From NCBI GenBank assembly GCA_030447275.1, contig JAUJPF010000006.1:81937-145936 (forward strand): 64,000 bases of DNA, in the 5' to 3' direction. The stretch's first letter is position 1. The number at the start of each line of letters is the position of its first letter. The notes under the pieces are model-generated. The model had not been told where the DNA came from. It was given only the letters and a program-made list of their open reading frames with translations, and did not search any database. The stretch comes from Solirubrobacteraceae bacterium (lineage in GTDB: Bacteria > Actinomycetota > Thermoleophilia > Solirubrobacterales > Solirubrobacteraceae). Below, piece by piece: positions 53,281-62,064 of this stretch. The translations under genes and the position numbers were made by a program.

Positions 53281-53906
53281 GTCGCGGGCGCAGGCGCCGC
53301 TGTCGCGCGCTGGTACAGCAGCACGCTCGCGACGAGCACCCAGACGAGCCCGCCGAGGATCGCGAAGAACCCGACCGGAGTCACGCAGAGGACGCCGATC
53401 ACGATCGCGCCCCAACCGAGCCACGCCGGCAGCGCGCCGGTCCGCACCGCCAGCACGCCGGCGGCCAGGAGGAAGATCCCGTAGCCGGCGGCCATCGGGA
53501 AGAAGAAGTTGTTGTTCAGCACGGTGAGCGTGTGCGTCACGTCGCCGGGAACGTCGCCGGCCGATTCGGCGGTCGCGAAGTCGATGCTCACCGCGCACAG
53601 GAGCCCGGTCGCCGCGATCGTCGCGCCGGCGAGGCTCAGTGAGGCGAGGCGCGCGGGCCCCGTTTCGGCCGCCCGGAGGACGCTGCGGAGCGTCGCAGCG
53701 AACCACATGAAGAACACGGCCGCCCACGCGCCGAGCGCGTCGCTCCAGATGCGCTCGGCCTCGTTGTCGGTCCAGTACCGCACGATCGACTCCTGCGAGT
53801 CCTTGCCCTCCGGCGTCTCCCCGCCGAGGACGGCCCCGGCGACGACCAGCACCACGAACACGACTCCGGTGAGCGGAGCGAGCCGCTCCAGTCCACGCAT
53901 TCTCAT
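53277..53906 (-). CDS. Polytopic membrane protein of unknown function (DUF4386-like)
   Basis: 209 residues with six predicted helices ([47 protein letters not shown] and others) and an acidic loop [16 protein letters not shown]. It resembles DUF4386-type proteins common in actinobacteria. No catalytic motif is seen. It converges on wecA with a 4-bp stop overlap. Confidence 0.6.
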   Translation of the reverse strand: MRMRGLERLAPLTGVVFVVLVVAGAVLGGETPEGKDSQESIVRYWTDNEAERIWSDALGAWAAVFFMWFAATLRSVLRAAETGPARLASLSLAGATIAATGLLCAVSIDFATAESAGDVPGDVTHTLTVLNNNFFFPMAAGYGIFLLAAGVLAVRTGALPAWLGWGAIVIGVLCVTPVGFFAILGGLVWVLVASVLLYQRATAAPAPAT

Positions 53907-53993
53907 CTGCGTTCCCCCTCGGTAGTTGGCACCGCGCGGGGCGATGCTCGCACGGCGAGCGGCGGGGCGCCAGTTTCGCGTGCGCCAGAGCGC

Positions 53994-55013
53994 TCAGGCC
54001 GGGGCGCCGAGGGCGAGGCGGAGCAGCTCGGACGGGTCGCGCGTCCGCAGCGCGCGGCGCGGCTCCCCCGACGTCCGTGGCGGGACGACGACGTCGGCGG
54101 GGTCGTTCAGCACGCGGAGGCGGCCTTCGCGCACGAGCTGCTCGTCGACGCCGCCCATCCGTCCCTCGAACATCGTCCACACCGGCGTGCCGAGCGCGGC
54201 GGCCTCGCGGTTCATCGACCCGCCGGCCGAGACGAGCGCGTCGGCGAAGGCGACGAGCGACCGGGCGTCGATCGCGCGGCCGGGGACGATCACGCGAGCG
54301 AGCCCGAGAGCGCGGACGTCGCGAGCCTGCTCCGCGTTGCGGACGAGCACGACCGTCTGCACCCCTTCCTCGTCGAGTCGTTCGAGCAGCCGCGGCAGCA
54401 GCGGCGTCTCCGACCCGCCGAGGTACAGCGCATACGACGGCGCGGTGCGCACGACGCACACAGGCAGCGACCGGTCGACCCCGAGCGACGACAGCACGGA
54501 AGCGTCGGGCTCGAAGCCGTGCAGGACGTACTCCTCCTTCAGCCCCGGGTAGCGGACGAGCTTCGTCCCGCGCGCGCCGAAGCGCGCGAGCCGCTCGGGC
54601 GGGATCGCCTCGGGGACGAGGACGCGGTTTGCGAGCCGGCAGTTGAGGTGGTGCTGCGCGAGCGCCCACTCGTAGTCGAACATCGTCGTGTTCGGGATCC
54701 GCAGGACGCGCGACGCGATGGGCAGGTCGGTCGAGCCGTGGGCCAGCGCCGCGTCGAACGGCCCGTGGGCGCGCCCGAACGCGACCATCCGCCGCGCCCG
54801 CGACGCGGCGGCCCGGGCCTTGTCCGCGCGCCGCACGCCGCCGTGCTCGCCGAACGCCGTGTACGGATGGCCCCAGTCGTCGAGCAGCTCGATCGTGTGC
54901 GACAGCGGCCGCACGGTGAGCTCCACCTCGTCGCCCCGCGCCTCGAGCAGCTCGACGAGCGGCCTGAGGACCACGACGTGCGCCGTGTTCGTGAGGTCGA
55001 CCCAGACGCGCAA
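53994..55013 (-). CDS. DUF354 family glycosyltransferase-like protein
   Basis: 339 residues, apparently from TTG 55013 (no ATG or GTG fits). RVWVDLTNTAHVVVLRPLVE, TVRPLSHTIELLDDWG, and a C-terminal SAGGSMNREAAALGTPVWTM stretch match DUF354, a GT-B-like family of archaea and actinobacteria usually near surface-glycan genes. The Gly-Gly-x-x-x-x-E motif is where GT-B enzymes bind nucleotide sugar. The activity of the family is not established. 11 bp after the TetR gene. Confidence 0.75.
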   Translation of the reverse strand: MRVWVDLTNTAHVVVLRPLVELLEARGDEVELTVRPLSHTIELLDDWGHPYTAFGEHGGVRRADKARAAASRARRMVAFGRAHGPFDAALAHGSTDLPIASRVLRIPNTTMFDYEWALAQHHLNCRLANRVLVPEAIPPERLARFGARGTKLVRYPGLKEEYVLHGFEPDASVLSSLGVDRSLPVCVVRTAPSYALYLGGSETPLLPRLLERLDEEGVQTVVLVRNAEQARDVRALGLARVIVPGRAIDARSLVAFADALVSAGGSMNREAAALGTPVWTMFEGRMGGVDEQLVREGRLRVLNDPADVVVPPRTSGEPRRALRTRDPSELLRLALGAPA

Positions 55014-55024
55014 GGCGCGGGAGC

Positions 55025-55612
55025 CTACGCGGAGACCGTGCGCTCGAAGATCGTCGCCATCGCGTCGACCAGCTCGTCCGTCTCGACGGGCTCGCTCTGC
55101 ACGAGCTGCTGGTAGAAGCTGCGCTCGACCATCCACACGAGGGCGAACGCGGTCGCCGCCGCCGAGGCGTCGCCCGGCCGCTCCGCCTCGATCCGCTGGC
55201 GCGTCGCGTCGGCGAACCGACCGACGAGGCCGCGCCAGAACTGTGCCACCGCCTCGTCGTACGTCGAGACCTCGACCACCGCGCGCAGCAGCGCGCCGTG
55301 CTCGCCGTAGAGCGCGGCGATCGCCCGCAGCGCCGTCCGCAGGTCGCCGGAGCCCGACCACCACGTCTCGGCGGCGGCCATGAGCTGGCCGTTGACGTCC
55401 TCGGTCAGCCGGACGAGCAGCTCGCGCTTGTCGCGGAAGTAGAAGTAGAACGCGGTGCGCGAGATGCCGGCGCGCGTGGCGATCCGCTCGATCCCCAGCT
55501 CGGCGAAGGAGGCGCCCTCCTCGAGCAGCTCCTCGGTCGCGCGCAGGACCGCGGCCTGGATCGCCGTGCGCTTCTCGGTCTGCCGGCCGACGCTCGCCAC
55601 CCGCGTCACCAT
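55025..55612 (-). CDS. TetR-family transcriptional regulator
   Basis: 195 residues from ATG 55612; an upstream ATG at 55651 would run across the operator and is less likely. HTH: ERIATRAGISRTAFYFYFRDKRELLVRL. The ligand domain has a long hydrophobic helix pattern like regulators of lipid or efflux genes. The perfect palindrome 55618-55632 lies 6 bp upstream and overlaps the -35 box of the divergent R2lox gene, so it should repress both. Confidence 0.85.
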   Translation of the reverse strand: MVTRVASVGRQTEKRTAIQAAVLRATEELLEEGASFAELGIERIATRAGISRTAFYFYFRDKRELLVRLTEDVNGQLMAAAETWWSGSGDLRTALRAIAALYGEHGALLRAVVEVSTYDEAVAQFWRGLVGRFADATRQRIEAERPGDASAAATAFALVWMVERSFYQQLVQSEPVETDELVDAMATIFERTVSA

Positions 55613-55617
55613 AGCCC

Positions 55618-55646
55618 TTGACAGGGTGTCAAACCGCGTGTTCACT
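55618..55646 (+). promoter_or_regulatory. TetR operator overlapping the promoter of the R2lox gene
   Basis: TTGACA-GGG-TGTCAA at 55618-55632 is a perfect palindrome whose left half is a consensus -35 box. With a 17-nt spacer the -10 would be TTCACT at 55641-55646, placing the start of transcription at or beside ATG 55654. This implies a leaderless message under direct TetR occlusion. Confidence 0.6.
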
Positions 55647-55653
55647 GCCACCC

Positions 55654-56562
55654 ATGCCCACGCTTCTCGAACTCACGTCGCAGGGCGACGTCGGCACGAT
55701 GACCGACGAGTCCCAGCTCTCGAAGGTCAAGCTCATGCACCCGCAGCAGCTCTACGAGCTGTGGGAGCGCCAGTCGTGGTCGGCCCACGCGATCGATCTC
55801 GAGCGCGACGCCGAGGAGTACGCGACGTCGGTGACGGCGGAGGAGAAGGAGTCGCTCGCCTACAACCTGTCGGCGTTCTTCATCGGCGAGGAGCGCGTGG
55901 CGACGCAGTTCAGCGGCCTCGTGCGCGCGTACGAGGACCAGGGCGAGGAGGCGTTTCTCACGACGCAGCAGGTCGACGAGGCCCGCCACGCGCAGTTCTT
56001 CAACCGCTTCTACGTCGAGGTCCTCCAGCGCGACGGCACGTTCGAGGACCGCCTCGAGAAGGCCCGCGAGGACGTCAACGAGTCGTTCATCCAGCTCTTC
56101 GACGTCGAGCTCCCGGACTCGCAGGAGCGGCTGCTCGCCGACCCGCGCGACCTCGAGGCCAAGGTCGACTTCGTCGTGCTCTACCACATGGTCATCGAGG
56201 GGACGCTCGCGCTGACCGGGCAGCACTTCATGCAGGACTACCTCGAGAAGCAGGGCAAGCTCAACGGCCTGCTCGAGGGCTACCAGCGGATCTCGCAGGA
56301 CGAGCACCGCCACGTCGCCTACGGCACCTGGTTCCTCCAGCAGAAGGCCGGCGACCCCGCGCTGCGGCGCCGCATCCAGTCGCGGCTCCAGGAGCTGATC
56401 CCGCTCGCCACCGGCGTGCTCGTCCCGCCCGGCGTCGAGGACCCGTACGACTACGAGATCCTCGGCTACCACTCCTCCGAGACGCACCAGTTCGCCTTCA
56501 ACGCGCTGTCGCGGCGGCTCAAGGTGATCGGCGTGCCGCTGGCCGAGGAGGTCGCGGCCTGA
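55654..56562 (+). CDS. R2-like ligand-binding oxidase (R2lox) / ribonucleotide reductase R2-like diiron protein
   Basis: 302 residues. Ferritin-like four-helix bundle with diiron-type ligands: Glu in FFIGEERVATQF, Glu and His in VDEARHAQFF, Glu in MVIEGTLALTG, and Glu and His in ISQDEHRHVAYGTW. This matches the R2lox group (Mycobacterium tuberculosis Rv0233), which holds a Mn/Fe or Fe/Fe centre with a bound fatty acid, rather than the radical-bearing NrdB; no NrdA gene is nearby. The natural reaction of the group is unknown, possibly lipid oxidation. It is controlled by the divergent TetR gene. Confidence 0.82.
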   Translation: MPTLLELTSQGDVGTMTDESQLSKVKLMHPQQLYELWERQSWSAHAIDLERDAEEYATSVTAEEKESLAYNLSAFFIGEERVATQFSGLVRAYEDQGEEAFLTTQQVDEARHAQFFNRFYVEVLQRDGTFEDRLEKAREDVNESFIQLFDVELPDSQERLLADPRDLEAKVDFVVLYHMVIEGTLALTGQHFMQDYLEKQGKLNGLLEGYQRISQDEHRHVAYGTWFLQQKAGDPALRRRIQSRLQELIPLATGVLVPPGVEDPYDYEILGYHSSETHQFAFNALSRRLKVIGVPLAEEVAA

Positions 56563-57053
56563 CGCGGATCGCGATCGTCTCCGACACGCACCTGCCGCGC
56601 GGGCGCCGCCGCCTGCCGGACCGGTGCGTGTCGGAGCTTCGCGCCGCCGACCTGATCCTCCACGCCGGCGACGTTTCGACCGCCGCGGTGCTCGACGAGA
56701 TCGAGGCGCTGGGGCCGCCGGTCGTGGCCGTCCACGGCAACGTCGACGAGGCCGCGCTGCGCGCACGGCTGCCGGAGGAGCGCCTCGTCGACGCCGGCGG
56801 CGCGCGCGTCGCGATGGTCCACGACGCGGGCCCGAGCAAGGGGCGGCTCGAACGGATGCGGCTGCGGTTCGGCGACGCCGACGCGGTGGTCTTCGGCCAC
56901 TCGCACATCCCGCTCCACGAAGAGCGCGACGGCTTTCAGATCTTCAACCCCGGCAGCCCCACCGACCGCCGCCGCCAGCCGCGGCACACGATGGGGCTCG
57001 CCGAGGTCAGTGGTGCGGGTCGGGTCCGCTTCCGCCTGCTCGCCCTGGACTGA
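56559..57053 (+). CDS. YfcE/MJ0936-type metallophosphoesterase
   Basis: 164 residues. Metal motifs: IAIVSDTHLP, LILHAGDV, VAVHGNVDE, MVHDAGPSKG and FGHSHIPLHEE, then FNPGSPTDRR. It should hydrolyse phosphodiesters with two metal ions. The only start that fits the beginning is CTG 56559, overlapping the R2lox stop as CTGA; no ATG, GTG or TTG is available in frame before the first strand. Translational coupling to R2lox may make up for the weak start. Confidence 0.85.
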   Translation: MTRIAIVSDTHLPRGRRRLPDRCVSELRAADLILHAGDVSTAAVLDEIEALGPPVVAVHGNVDEAALRARLPEERLVDAGGARVAMVHDAGPSKGRLERMRLRFGDADAVVFGHSHIPLHEERDGFQIFNPGSPTDRRRQPRHTMGLAEVSGAGRVRFRLLALD

Positions 57054-57201
57054 GCGCGGAGAGCGCGAGCAGCGCGCCGATCACGCCGAGCGCGAGCACG
57101 ACGACGGCGGGTACGCCGAGGAGGAGCAGCAGCGGCGCCGCGCCGAGGACGATCGCTGCGAGGCGCAGCCGCCGGTGGGGGTTGCTAGTGGCGATCTTCA
57201 T
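57007..57201 (-). CDS. Small two-helix membrane protein
   Basis: 64 residues. After a basic start (MKIATSNPHRRLRL) come two hydrophobic helices (AAIVLGAAPLLLLLGVPAVV, LALGVIGALLALSAL). Unknown role. Its start codon lies inside the 57184-57211 palindrome and its end overlaps the phosphoesterase gene by 47 bp, so it is supported mainly by composition. Confidence 0.4.
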   Translation of the reverse strand: MKIATSNPHRRLRLAAIVLGAAPLLLLLGVPAVVVLALGVIGALLALSALSPGRAGGSGPDPHH

Positions 57202-57211
57202 CGCCACTAGC
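57184..57211. promoter_or_regulatory. Perfect 12-bp-arm palindrome between divergent genes
   Basis: GCTAGTGGCGAT-CTTC-ATCGCCACTAGC. It covers the ATG of the small membrane protein and ends 5 bp before the ATG of the PP2C phosphatase gene. It may be an operator or, in RNA, a stem that hides the start of the minus-strand message. Confidence 0.5.
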
Positions 57212-57216
57212 CTCCC

Positions 57217-59364
57217 ATGTCGATGCCGGAGACCTACGCGCTCCTCGACGCGCTCTTCGCGCACGCGCCGGTCGGCCTCGGCTTCTGGGACCGCGAGCTG
57301 CGCTACCAGCGCGTCAACCCCGCGCTCGCCGCGATGAACGGGCTCGCGCCCAGCGACCACCTCGGGCGGACGACGAGCGAGGTGCTGGGACCCGAGCTGG
57401 GGGAGCGGGTCGGCGCGCTGCTCGAGCGCGTGCAGGAGAGCGGCGTGCCGATCGTCGACCTCCTTATCGAGGGCACGACGCCGGCCGCGCCCGGCAAGCG
57501 TCGCCACTGGGCCGCGAGCTACTACCCGGTCCCGGGCGACGGCGGCGAGGCCCTGGGCGTCGCCGCGGTCATCGTCGAGCAGACGGGCGAGCGCGAGGCG
57601 CGCCGCGCGGCGCAGGCGGCCACCGCGCTCCTCGACGCGATCTTCAGCGCGGCGCCCGTCGGCGTGGCGTTCTGGGACCTCGAGCTGCGCTACCGGCGCG
57701 TCAACCCGGGCCTCGCCGCGCTCAACCGGCTCTCTCCGGAGGAGCACCTCGGCCGGACGCCGAGCGAGGTGCTGGGCGAGCTGGGCGAGCGCGTGGAGGA
57801 GCAGCTGCGCACCGTCATCGAGGCCGGTGAGGCCGTCGTCGATGCCGAGATCGACAGCCGCCTGCGGGGCCGCGAGGTCCACCGCCAGGTCACGCTGTTT
57901 CCCGTCAGGGGCAACGACGGCGACGTCGTGGGCGCGGCCGGGGTGATCCGCGACGTCACCGCCCAGCACGAGGCCGAGGCCGAGCGCGCGCGACTGCTGC
58001 GCGAGGCGCTCGCCTCGCGCGCGCAGGCCGAGGCCGCCCAGGTCCGCGCCGAGTCGGCGCAGGAGGAGGCCGAGGCCGCGCGGGGCCGCACCGAGTTCCT
58101 CGCCGCGGCGGGCGCCCGGCTCGCGGCCGTGGCCACCGACTACGAGGCGACGCTGCGCGAGGTCGCCCGCGTCGCGGTTCCGGCGATCGCCGACTGGTGC
58201 ACGTTCACGCTCGTCGAGGCGCCCCACCGGCTGCGCACGGTCGCCGTCGCCGCCGCCGATCCCGAGCTCGAGCGCGTCGCGTGGGAGATGGTCGAGCGCT
58301 ACCCGCCGCGCGCCGACGCCGCGCACGGCGTCGGTCAGGTCATCCGCACGGGGCAGAGCCAGCTCGTGCGCGAGGTCCCGCAGGACCTCCTGGCCGCGGT
58401 CGCACAGGACCGCGGGCACCTCGACTTCCTGCGGCAGATGGGCCTGAGCGCGGGGATCACCGTGCCGATCAAGGTGCGCGAGCGCACGATCGGCGCGCTC
58501 ACCGTCGTGGCGGCCGAGTCGGGGCGCACGTACGGTGCCGACGACCTCCAGCTCGTCGAGCTGCTCGCCGCGCGGGTGGCGCTGTCGATCGAGAACGCGC
58601 GGCTCTACGGCCAGCACGCGCACATCGCCCAGACGCTTCAGCGCAGTCTGCTGCCGCCCGCGCTGCCGGACATCCCGGGGCTCGAGCTGGCCGCCCGCTA
58701 CCGCGCGGCCGGCGACCAGAACGAGGTCGGCGGCGACTTCTACGACGCCTTCCGCGGGCCCGCCGACGCCGACGCGTGGACGCTGCTGATCGGCGACGTC
58801 GCCGGAAAGGGGCCGGAGGCGGCCGCCGTCACCTCGCTGACCCGGCACACCCTGCGGGCGATGACGCTGCGCGGGGCGGGCCCGCGCGAGTGCCTCCAGC
58901 TCCTCAACGACGCGCTGCTGAACGAGCCGTCCGTCGCGGGCCGGTTCTGCACGACGCTCTACGCCCGCATCTGCCCGCGGCAGCAGGGCGGCATGGCGAT
59001 GACGCTCGCCACCGGCGGGCACCTCCCGCCGCGCGTCCTGCGCGCCGACGGCACGCTCGACCGGACGGACCTGCGGGGATCGATCGTCGGCGGTCTGCGC
59101 AATCCCGAGTTCGCCGAGTGCGAGACCGAGCTGCATCCGGGGGACACGCTGCTGCTCTTCACCGACGGGGTGACCGAGCTGCGCGGCCACGACCCCGGGG
59201 CGGGCGAGCAGCGGCTCGACGAGCTGCTTGTCGAGCTCGCCGGCGCCTCGCCCGCGGCGCTGGTCGAGGCGATCGAGGAGCGCACCGTCGCGCTCCAGGG
59301 CGGAGATCCGCGCGACGACATCGCGCTGCTCGCCGCTCGCCCGCTCGTCTTAGACTCGGACTGA
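57217..59364 (+). CDS. PAS-PAS-GAF-PP2C (RsbU-like) serine phosphatase
   Basis: 715 residues. Two tandem PAS domains (AHAPVGLGFWDRELRYQRVN and SAAPVGVAFWDLELRYRRVN, clearly duplicated), a coiled coil rich in Ala/Glu near 260-300, a GAF domain near 300-460, and a SpoIIE/PP2C phosphatase with metal residues in VGGDFYDAF, LIGDVAGKG, FTDGVTELRG and DDIALLAAR. It probably dephosphorylates an anti-anti-sigma factor upon ligand or redox sensing by the PAS/GAF parts. Unlike the 22.8-kb protein it lacks the RsbW-like kinase. A Cys- and Asp-rich small gene follows with a 1-bp overlap. Confidence 0.88.
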   Translation: MSMPETYALLDALFAHAPVGLGFWDRELRYQRVNPALAAMNGLAPSDHLGRTTSEVLGPELGERVGALLERVQESGVPIVDLLIEGTTPAAPGKRRHWAASYYPVPGDGGEALGVAAVIVEQTGEREARRAAQAATALLDAIFSAAPVGVAFWDLELRYRRVNPGLAALNRLSPEEHLGRTPSEVLGELGERVEEQLRTVIEAGEAVVDAEIDSRLRGREVHRQVTLFPVRGNDGDVVGAAGVIRDVTAQHEAEAERARLLREALASRAQAEAAQVRAESAQEEAEAARGRTEFLAAAGARLAAVATDYEATLREVARVAVPAIADWCTFTLVEAPHRLRTVAVAAADPELERVAWEMVERYPPRADAAHGVGQVIRTGQSQLVREVPQDLLAAVAQDRGHLDFLRQMGLSAGITVPIKVRERTIGALTVVAAESGRTYGADDLQLVELLAARVALSIENARLYGQHAHIAQTLQRSLLPPALPDIPGLELAARYRAAGDQNEVGGDFYDAFRGPADADAWTLLIGDVAGKGPEAAAVTSLTRHTLRAMTLRGAGPRECLQLLNDALLNEPSVAGRFCTTLYARICPRQQGGMAMTLATGGHLPPRVLRADGTLDRTDLRGSIVGGLRNPEFAECETELHPGDTLLLFTDGVTELRGHDPGAGEQRLDELLVELAGASPAALVEAIEERTVALQGGDPRDDIALLAARPLVLDSD

Positions 59365-59705
59365 TGGACGCGCGCGCCAAGCGCATCGCCGAGAACGAGA
59401 GCCGCTTCCGCGACATCAACGAGCGGCTGCGCGGCGACCTGAGCGCGCTCCCGCCGGCCGACGAGCAGGTCGCGTTCGTGTGCGAGTGCGGCCTGCTCGA
59501 CTGCGCGCAGCCGGTCGTCCTGACCCTGGCCGAGTACGAGGCCGCGCGTGCGGACTCGGTCGAGTTCGTCGTCGTGCCCGGCCACGAGCTGCCCGACTAC
59601 GAGGACGTCATCGCCGCCAACGACCGCTACGCGCGGGTCCGCAAGCATCCGGACTCGGCGCCGATCGCGCGGGCGACCGACCCGCGCCGGCCCGGCGCCT
59701 CCTAG
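59364..59705 (+). CDS. Small conserved protein with a Cys motif
   Basis: 113 residues; ATG 59364 shares a base with the phosphatase stop (TGATG). After a helical start (RIAENESRFRDINERL) comes FVCECGLLDCAQPVVLT, a C-x-C-x4-C set that may bind zinc, then FVVVPGHELPDYEDV and a basic tail. Similar small proteins are common in actinobacteria; function unknown. It converges with the CDF gene (4-bp overlap). Confidence 0.65.
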   Translation: MDARAKRIAENESRFRDINERLRGDLSALPPADEQVAFVCECGLLDCAQPVVLTLAEYEAARADSVEFVVVPGHELPDYEDVIAANDRYARVRKHPDSAPIARATDPRRPGAS

Positions 59706-60622
59706 CCCCGCGGCTCGATCGTCAGCAGCTGCCCGGGGGCGGCGGCGTGGTCGACCTGGAGCGTCGTGTGCTCGACCCCGAAGCGCTCGTCGAGGAGCCG
59801 CTGGAGGGCCCGCCGGTGGCCGTGGCAGTCCTCGCCCGCGCGGACGATCACGTGCGCGGCGACGGCCGGGAAGCCCGACGTCACCTCCCACACGTGCAGG
59901 TCGTGCACCTCGACGACGCCGGGCTGCTCCGCGAGGGCGCGGCCGATGCTGTCGGGGTCGACACCCGCGGGCGCGCCCTCGAGCAGTACCGCGGACGCGT
60001 CGCGCAGCAGGCGCCAGCCCGAGGCGACCATCAGCGCCGCGACGACGAGCGCCGCGATGCCGTCGAGCTCACGGACGCCGGTCAGCAGGATCAGGCCGCC
60101 CGAGACCGCCGCCGCGATCGACGCGTAGAGGTCGGTCATCACGTGCGCCCGCGCGCCCTCGATGTTCAGCGAGCGGCGCTCGGCCCTGGACAGCGCGCCC
60201 GCGGTGAGCAGGTTCGCGGCGGCGCCGGCGATACCGACTGCGAGGACCCACGCGCCCTCGACGTCCGGCGGGTCGTAGATGCGCTTGCCCGACTCCCACG
60301 CGATGACCCCCGCGAGGACGAGCAGCAGCGCGCCGTTGAGCTGCGCCGAGAGGATCTCCGCGCGCCCGAGCCCGAACGTGAACCGGCCGCCGGGAGGGCG
60401 CGCCGCCAGCCGCGCGGCGACGAGTGCGAGCGCGATCGCCCCGGCGTCGGTGAGCATGTGCGCGGCATCCGACAGCAGCGCCAGCGAGTCGGCGATGATG
60501 CCGGCCACGACCTCGACCGCCATGAACGCGAGGACGATGCCCAGCGCGATCGCCAGCCAGCGGCGGTCGGCGTCGGGCGAGACGGCGTGCGAGTGGCCGT
60601 GGTGGTCGTGCGCCACGCCCAC
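59702..60622 (-). CDS. Cation diffusion facilitator (CDF) zinc/metal exporter
   Basis: 306 residues. His-rich start (MGVAHDHHGHSHA), six helices, the metal site HxxxD pairs in LLSDAAHMLTDAGA and ARAHVMTDLYAS, and a C-terminal cytoplasmic dimer domain (VVEVHDLHVWEVTSGFPAVA). It exports Zn2+ or a related ion in exchange for protons, like CzcD/ZitB. Divergent from the atp operon; the 160-bp gap between them carries the atp promoter. Confidence 0.92.
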   Translation of the reverse strand: MGVAHDHHGHSHAVSPDADRRWLAIALGIVLAFMAVEVVAGIIADSLALLSDAAHMLTDAGAIALALVAARLAARPPGGRFTFGLGRAEILSAQLNGALLLVLAGVIAWESGKRIYDPPDVEGAWVLAVGIAGAAANLLTAGALSRAERRSLNIEGARAHVMTDLYASIAAAVSGGLILLTGVRELDGIAALVVAALMVASGWRLLRDASAVLLEGAPAGVDPDSIGRALAEQPGVVEVHDLHVWEVTSGFPAVAAHVIVRAGEDCHGHRRALQRLLDERFGVEHTTLQVDHAAAPGQLLTIEPRG

Positions 60623-60679
60623 AGTTTCGCGGGCCGGGCGCAGGTGCCTTCCCGCGTGGCGTGCGACGTGTCACAAACG

Positions 60680-60708
60680 TGTTACAAAGTCCGGCGGCGC
60701 GCTATCAT
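60680..60708 (+). promoter_or_regulatory. Probable promoter of the atp operon
   Basis: -10-like TATCAT at 60703-60708 with a -35 region in 60680-60687 (TGTTAC at a 17-nt or TTACAA at a 15-nt spacing). It lies about 75 bp before the first atp gene and is the only AT-rich stretch in the gap 60623-60782. Confidence 0.45.
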
Positions 60709-60782
60709 GCAGCCACCACGGACGGGCGGTGTGAAGCCTCTGCCGATCGGTAGGGGATCGCCCGGTACCGCGGTGCTCCGCC

Positions 60783-61160
60783 GTGCCCGCATCCATGACC
60801 TTCCTTCGCAACTTCGACCTGCTGCTCCTGGCGCTCGCGCTGGGGGTCTTCCTGGTGGCCGACCTGCCGCTGCTCGGGTGGGTCACCGCCGCGGGGATCT
60901 GGGGGCTGTGGCGCGCGATCGAGTGGTGGACCGAGCGCAAGCTGGCCGACGAGCGCGACCCCAAGCGCCTCGCCGGGATCGCCGCCGGGTCACTGGTGGG
61001 GCGCGGTTGGCTCCTGGGCCTTATTCTCCTCGGCGCCGGCCTCGCCACGGACAGGGAAGTCGGCCTCTCGGCCGCGCTGCTCGTCCTGGCCCTCTTCACC
61101 GTGCACTTCACCTTCAAGCTGATCGCGCCCGCTCCGGGCGCCCCGACTTCGACGACATGA
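60783..61160 (+). CDS. atpI: AtpI-like membrane protein at the head of the atp operon
   Basis: 125 residues from GTG 60783 (ATG 60795 also fits). Four hydrophobic stretches (LLLLALALGVFLVADLPLLG, GWLLGLILLGAGLA, LLVLALFTVHFTFKLI). Position before atpB and size fit the AtpI/Rv1303-type protein that assists c-ring assembly. Sequence is poorly conserved in this family, so the call rests on place and topology. It overlaps atpB by 4 bp. Confidence 0.7.
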   Translation: MPASMTFLRNFDLLLLALALGVFLVADLPLLGWVTAAGIWGLWRAIEWWTERKLADERDPKRLAGIAAGSLVGRGWLLGLILLGAGLATDREVGLSAALLVLALFTVHFTFKLIAPAPGAPTSTT

Positions 61161-62044
61161 GATCCCTCTCCCGCAAGCAGATCCTCCTCCTCGCAGCGGC
61201 CGTCTGGCTCGGCGGCGCGGTTCTCATCTACGCGGCGACCGGCTCCTCGGGCAAGAACGAGGAGTTCCAGCCCACGGGCGAGTTCAAGCTCGAGGAGTGG
61301 CTGCCGCTCGGCTTCAACCGGGCGGTCCTCTACCTGCTCCTGGCGGCGCTGCTCACGATCGTGACGATGGTCTACATCGCGAAGCGCATGGCCGACCGGC
61401 CCAACCGCGTGCAGACCGCGGTGGAGACGGTGTTCGTCTTCATGCGCGATCAGATCGCGGGCGCGAACCTCGACCGCGACATGGCCCGGAAGTGGTTCCC
61501 GTTCGTCGGCGCGCTCTTCCTCTTCATCTGGTTCAACAACATGCTCGGGTACATCCCGCTGCCGGTGAACGACCACGAGCCGATCAGCATCGGCAGCCTC
61601 GAGCTCCCGTCCTTCGCGATCTACGCCGCGACCGCGAACATCTCGATCCCGCTCGCGCTGTCGCTCATGGTGTGGATCACGTACCACATCGTCGGCATCC
61701 GCCGGCAGGGCCTCGGCAAGTACTTCGCGAGCTGGGTCCCGGCCGGCGTCGAGGGCTTCGCGCGGGGGCCGATCTTCCTCATCGAGGTCATCTCGCACTT
61801 CGTCCGGACCATCAGCCTCAGCGTCCGACTGTTCGCCAACATCCTCGCCGGCCACCTGCTGATCCTCTTCATGGCCGGCGGCCTCGGCGTGATCCTCGGC
61901 GTCGCCGCGCTCGGCTGGTTCACGCTGCCGGCGGCCGTCCTCTTCTTCCTCTTCGAGGTGGGCCTGGTGGCGACGCTCCAGGCGTTCATCTTCGCCACGC
62001 TCACCGCGATCTACCTCGGCGGCGCAGTCGCCGCCGAACACTGA
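61157..62044 (+). CDS. atpB: F0F1 ATP synthase subunit a
   Basis: 295 residues from ATG 61157 (ATGA overlap). Polytopic; the essential Arg of the proton path is in TISLSVRLFANILAGHLL, and FNNMLGYIPLP plus LQAFIFATLTAIYLG are family blocks. It forms the two half-channels against the c-ring. An N-terminal hydrophobic stretch of about 30 residues precedes the core. Confidence 0.96.
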   Translation: MRSLSRKQILLLAAAVWLGGAVLIYAATGSSGKNEEFQPTGEFKLEEWLPLGFNRAVLYLLLAALLTIVTMVYIAKRMADRPNRVQTAVETVFVFMRDQIAGANLDRDMARKWFPFVGALFLFIWFNNMLGYIPLPVNDHEPISIGSLELPSFAIYAATANISIPLALSLMVWITYHIVGIRRQGLGKYFASWVPAGVEGFARGPIFLIEVISHFVRTISLSVRLFANILAGHLLILFMAGGLGVILGVAALGWFTLPAAVLFFLFEVGLVATLQAFIFATLTAIYLGGAVAAEH

Positions 62045-62064
62045 CCCCGAATTCAGGAGACACC

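Noticed and set aside
55654..56562. Canonical class I ribonucleotide reductase beta subunit (NrdB)
   Set aside because: No nrdA or nrdI/nrdH neighbour, length near 300, and ligand spacing closer to R2lox; NrdB remains an outside possibility.
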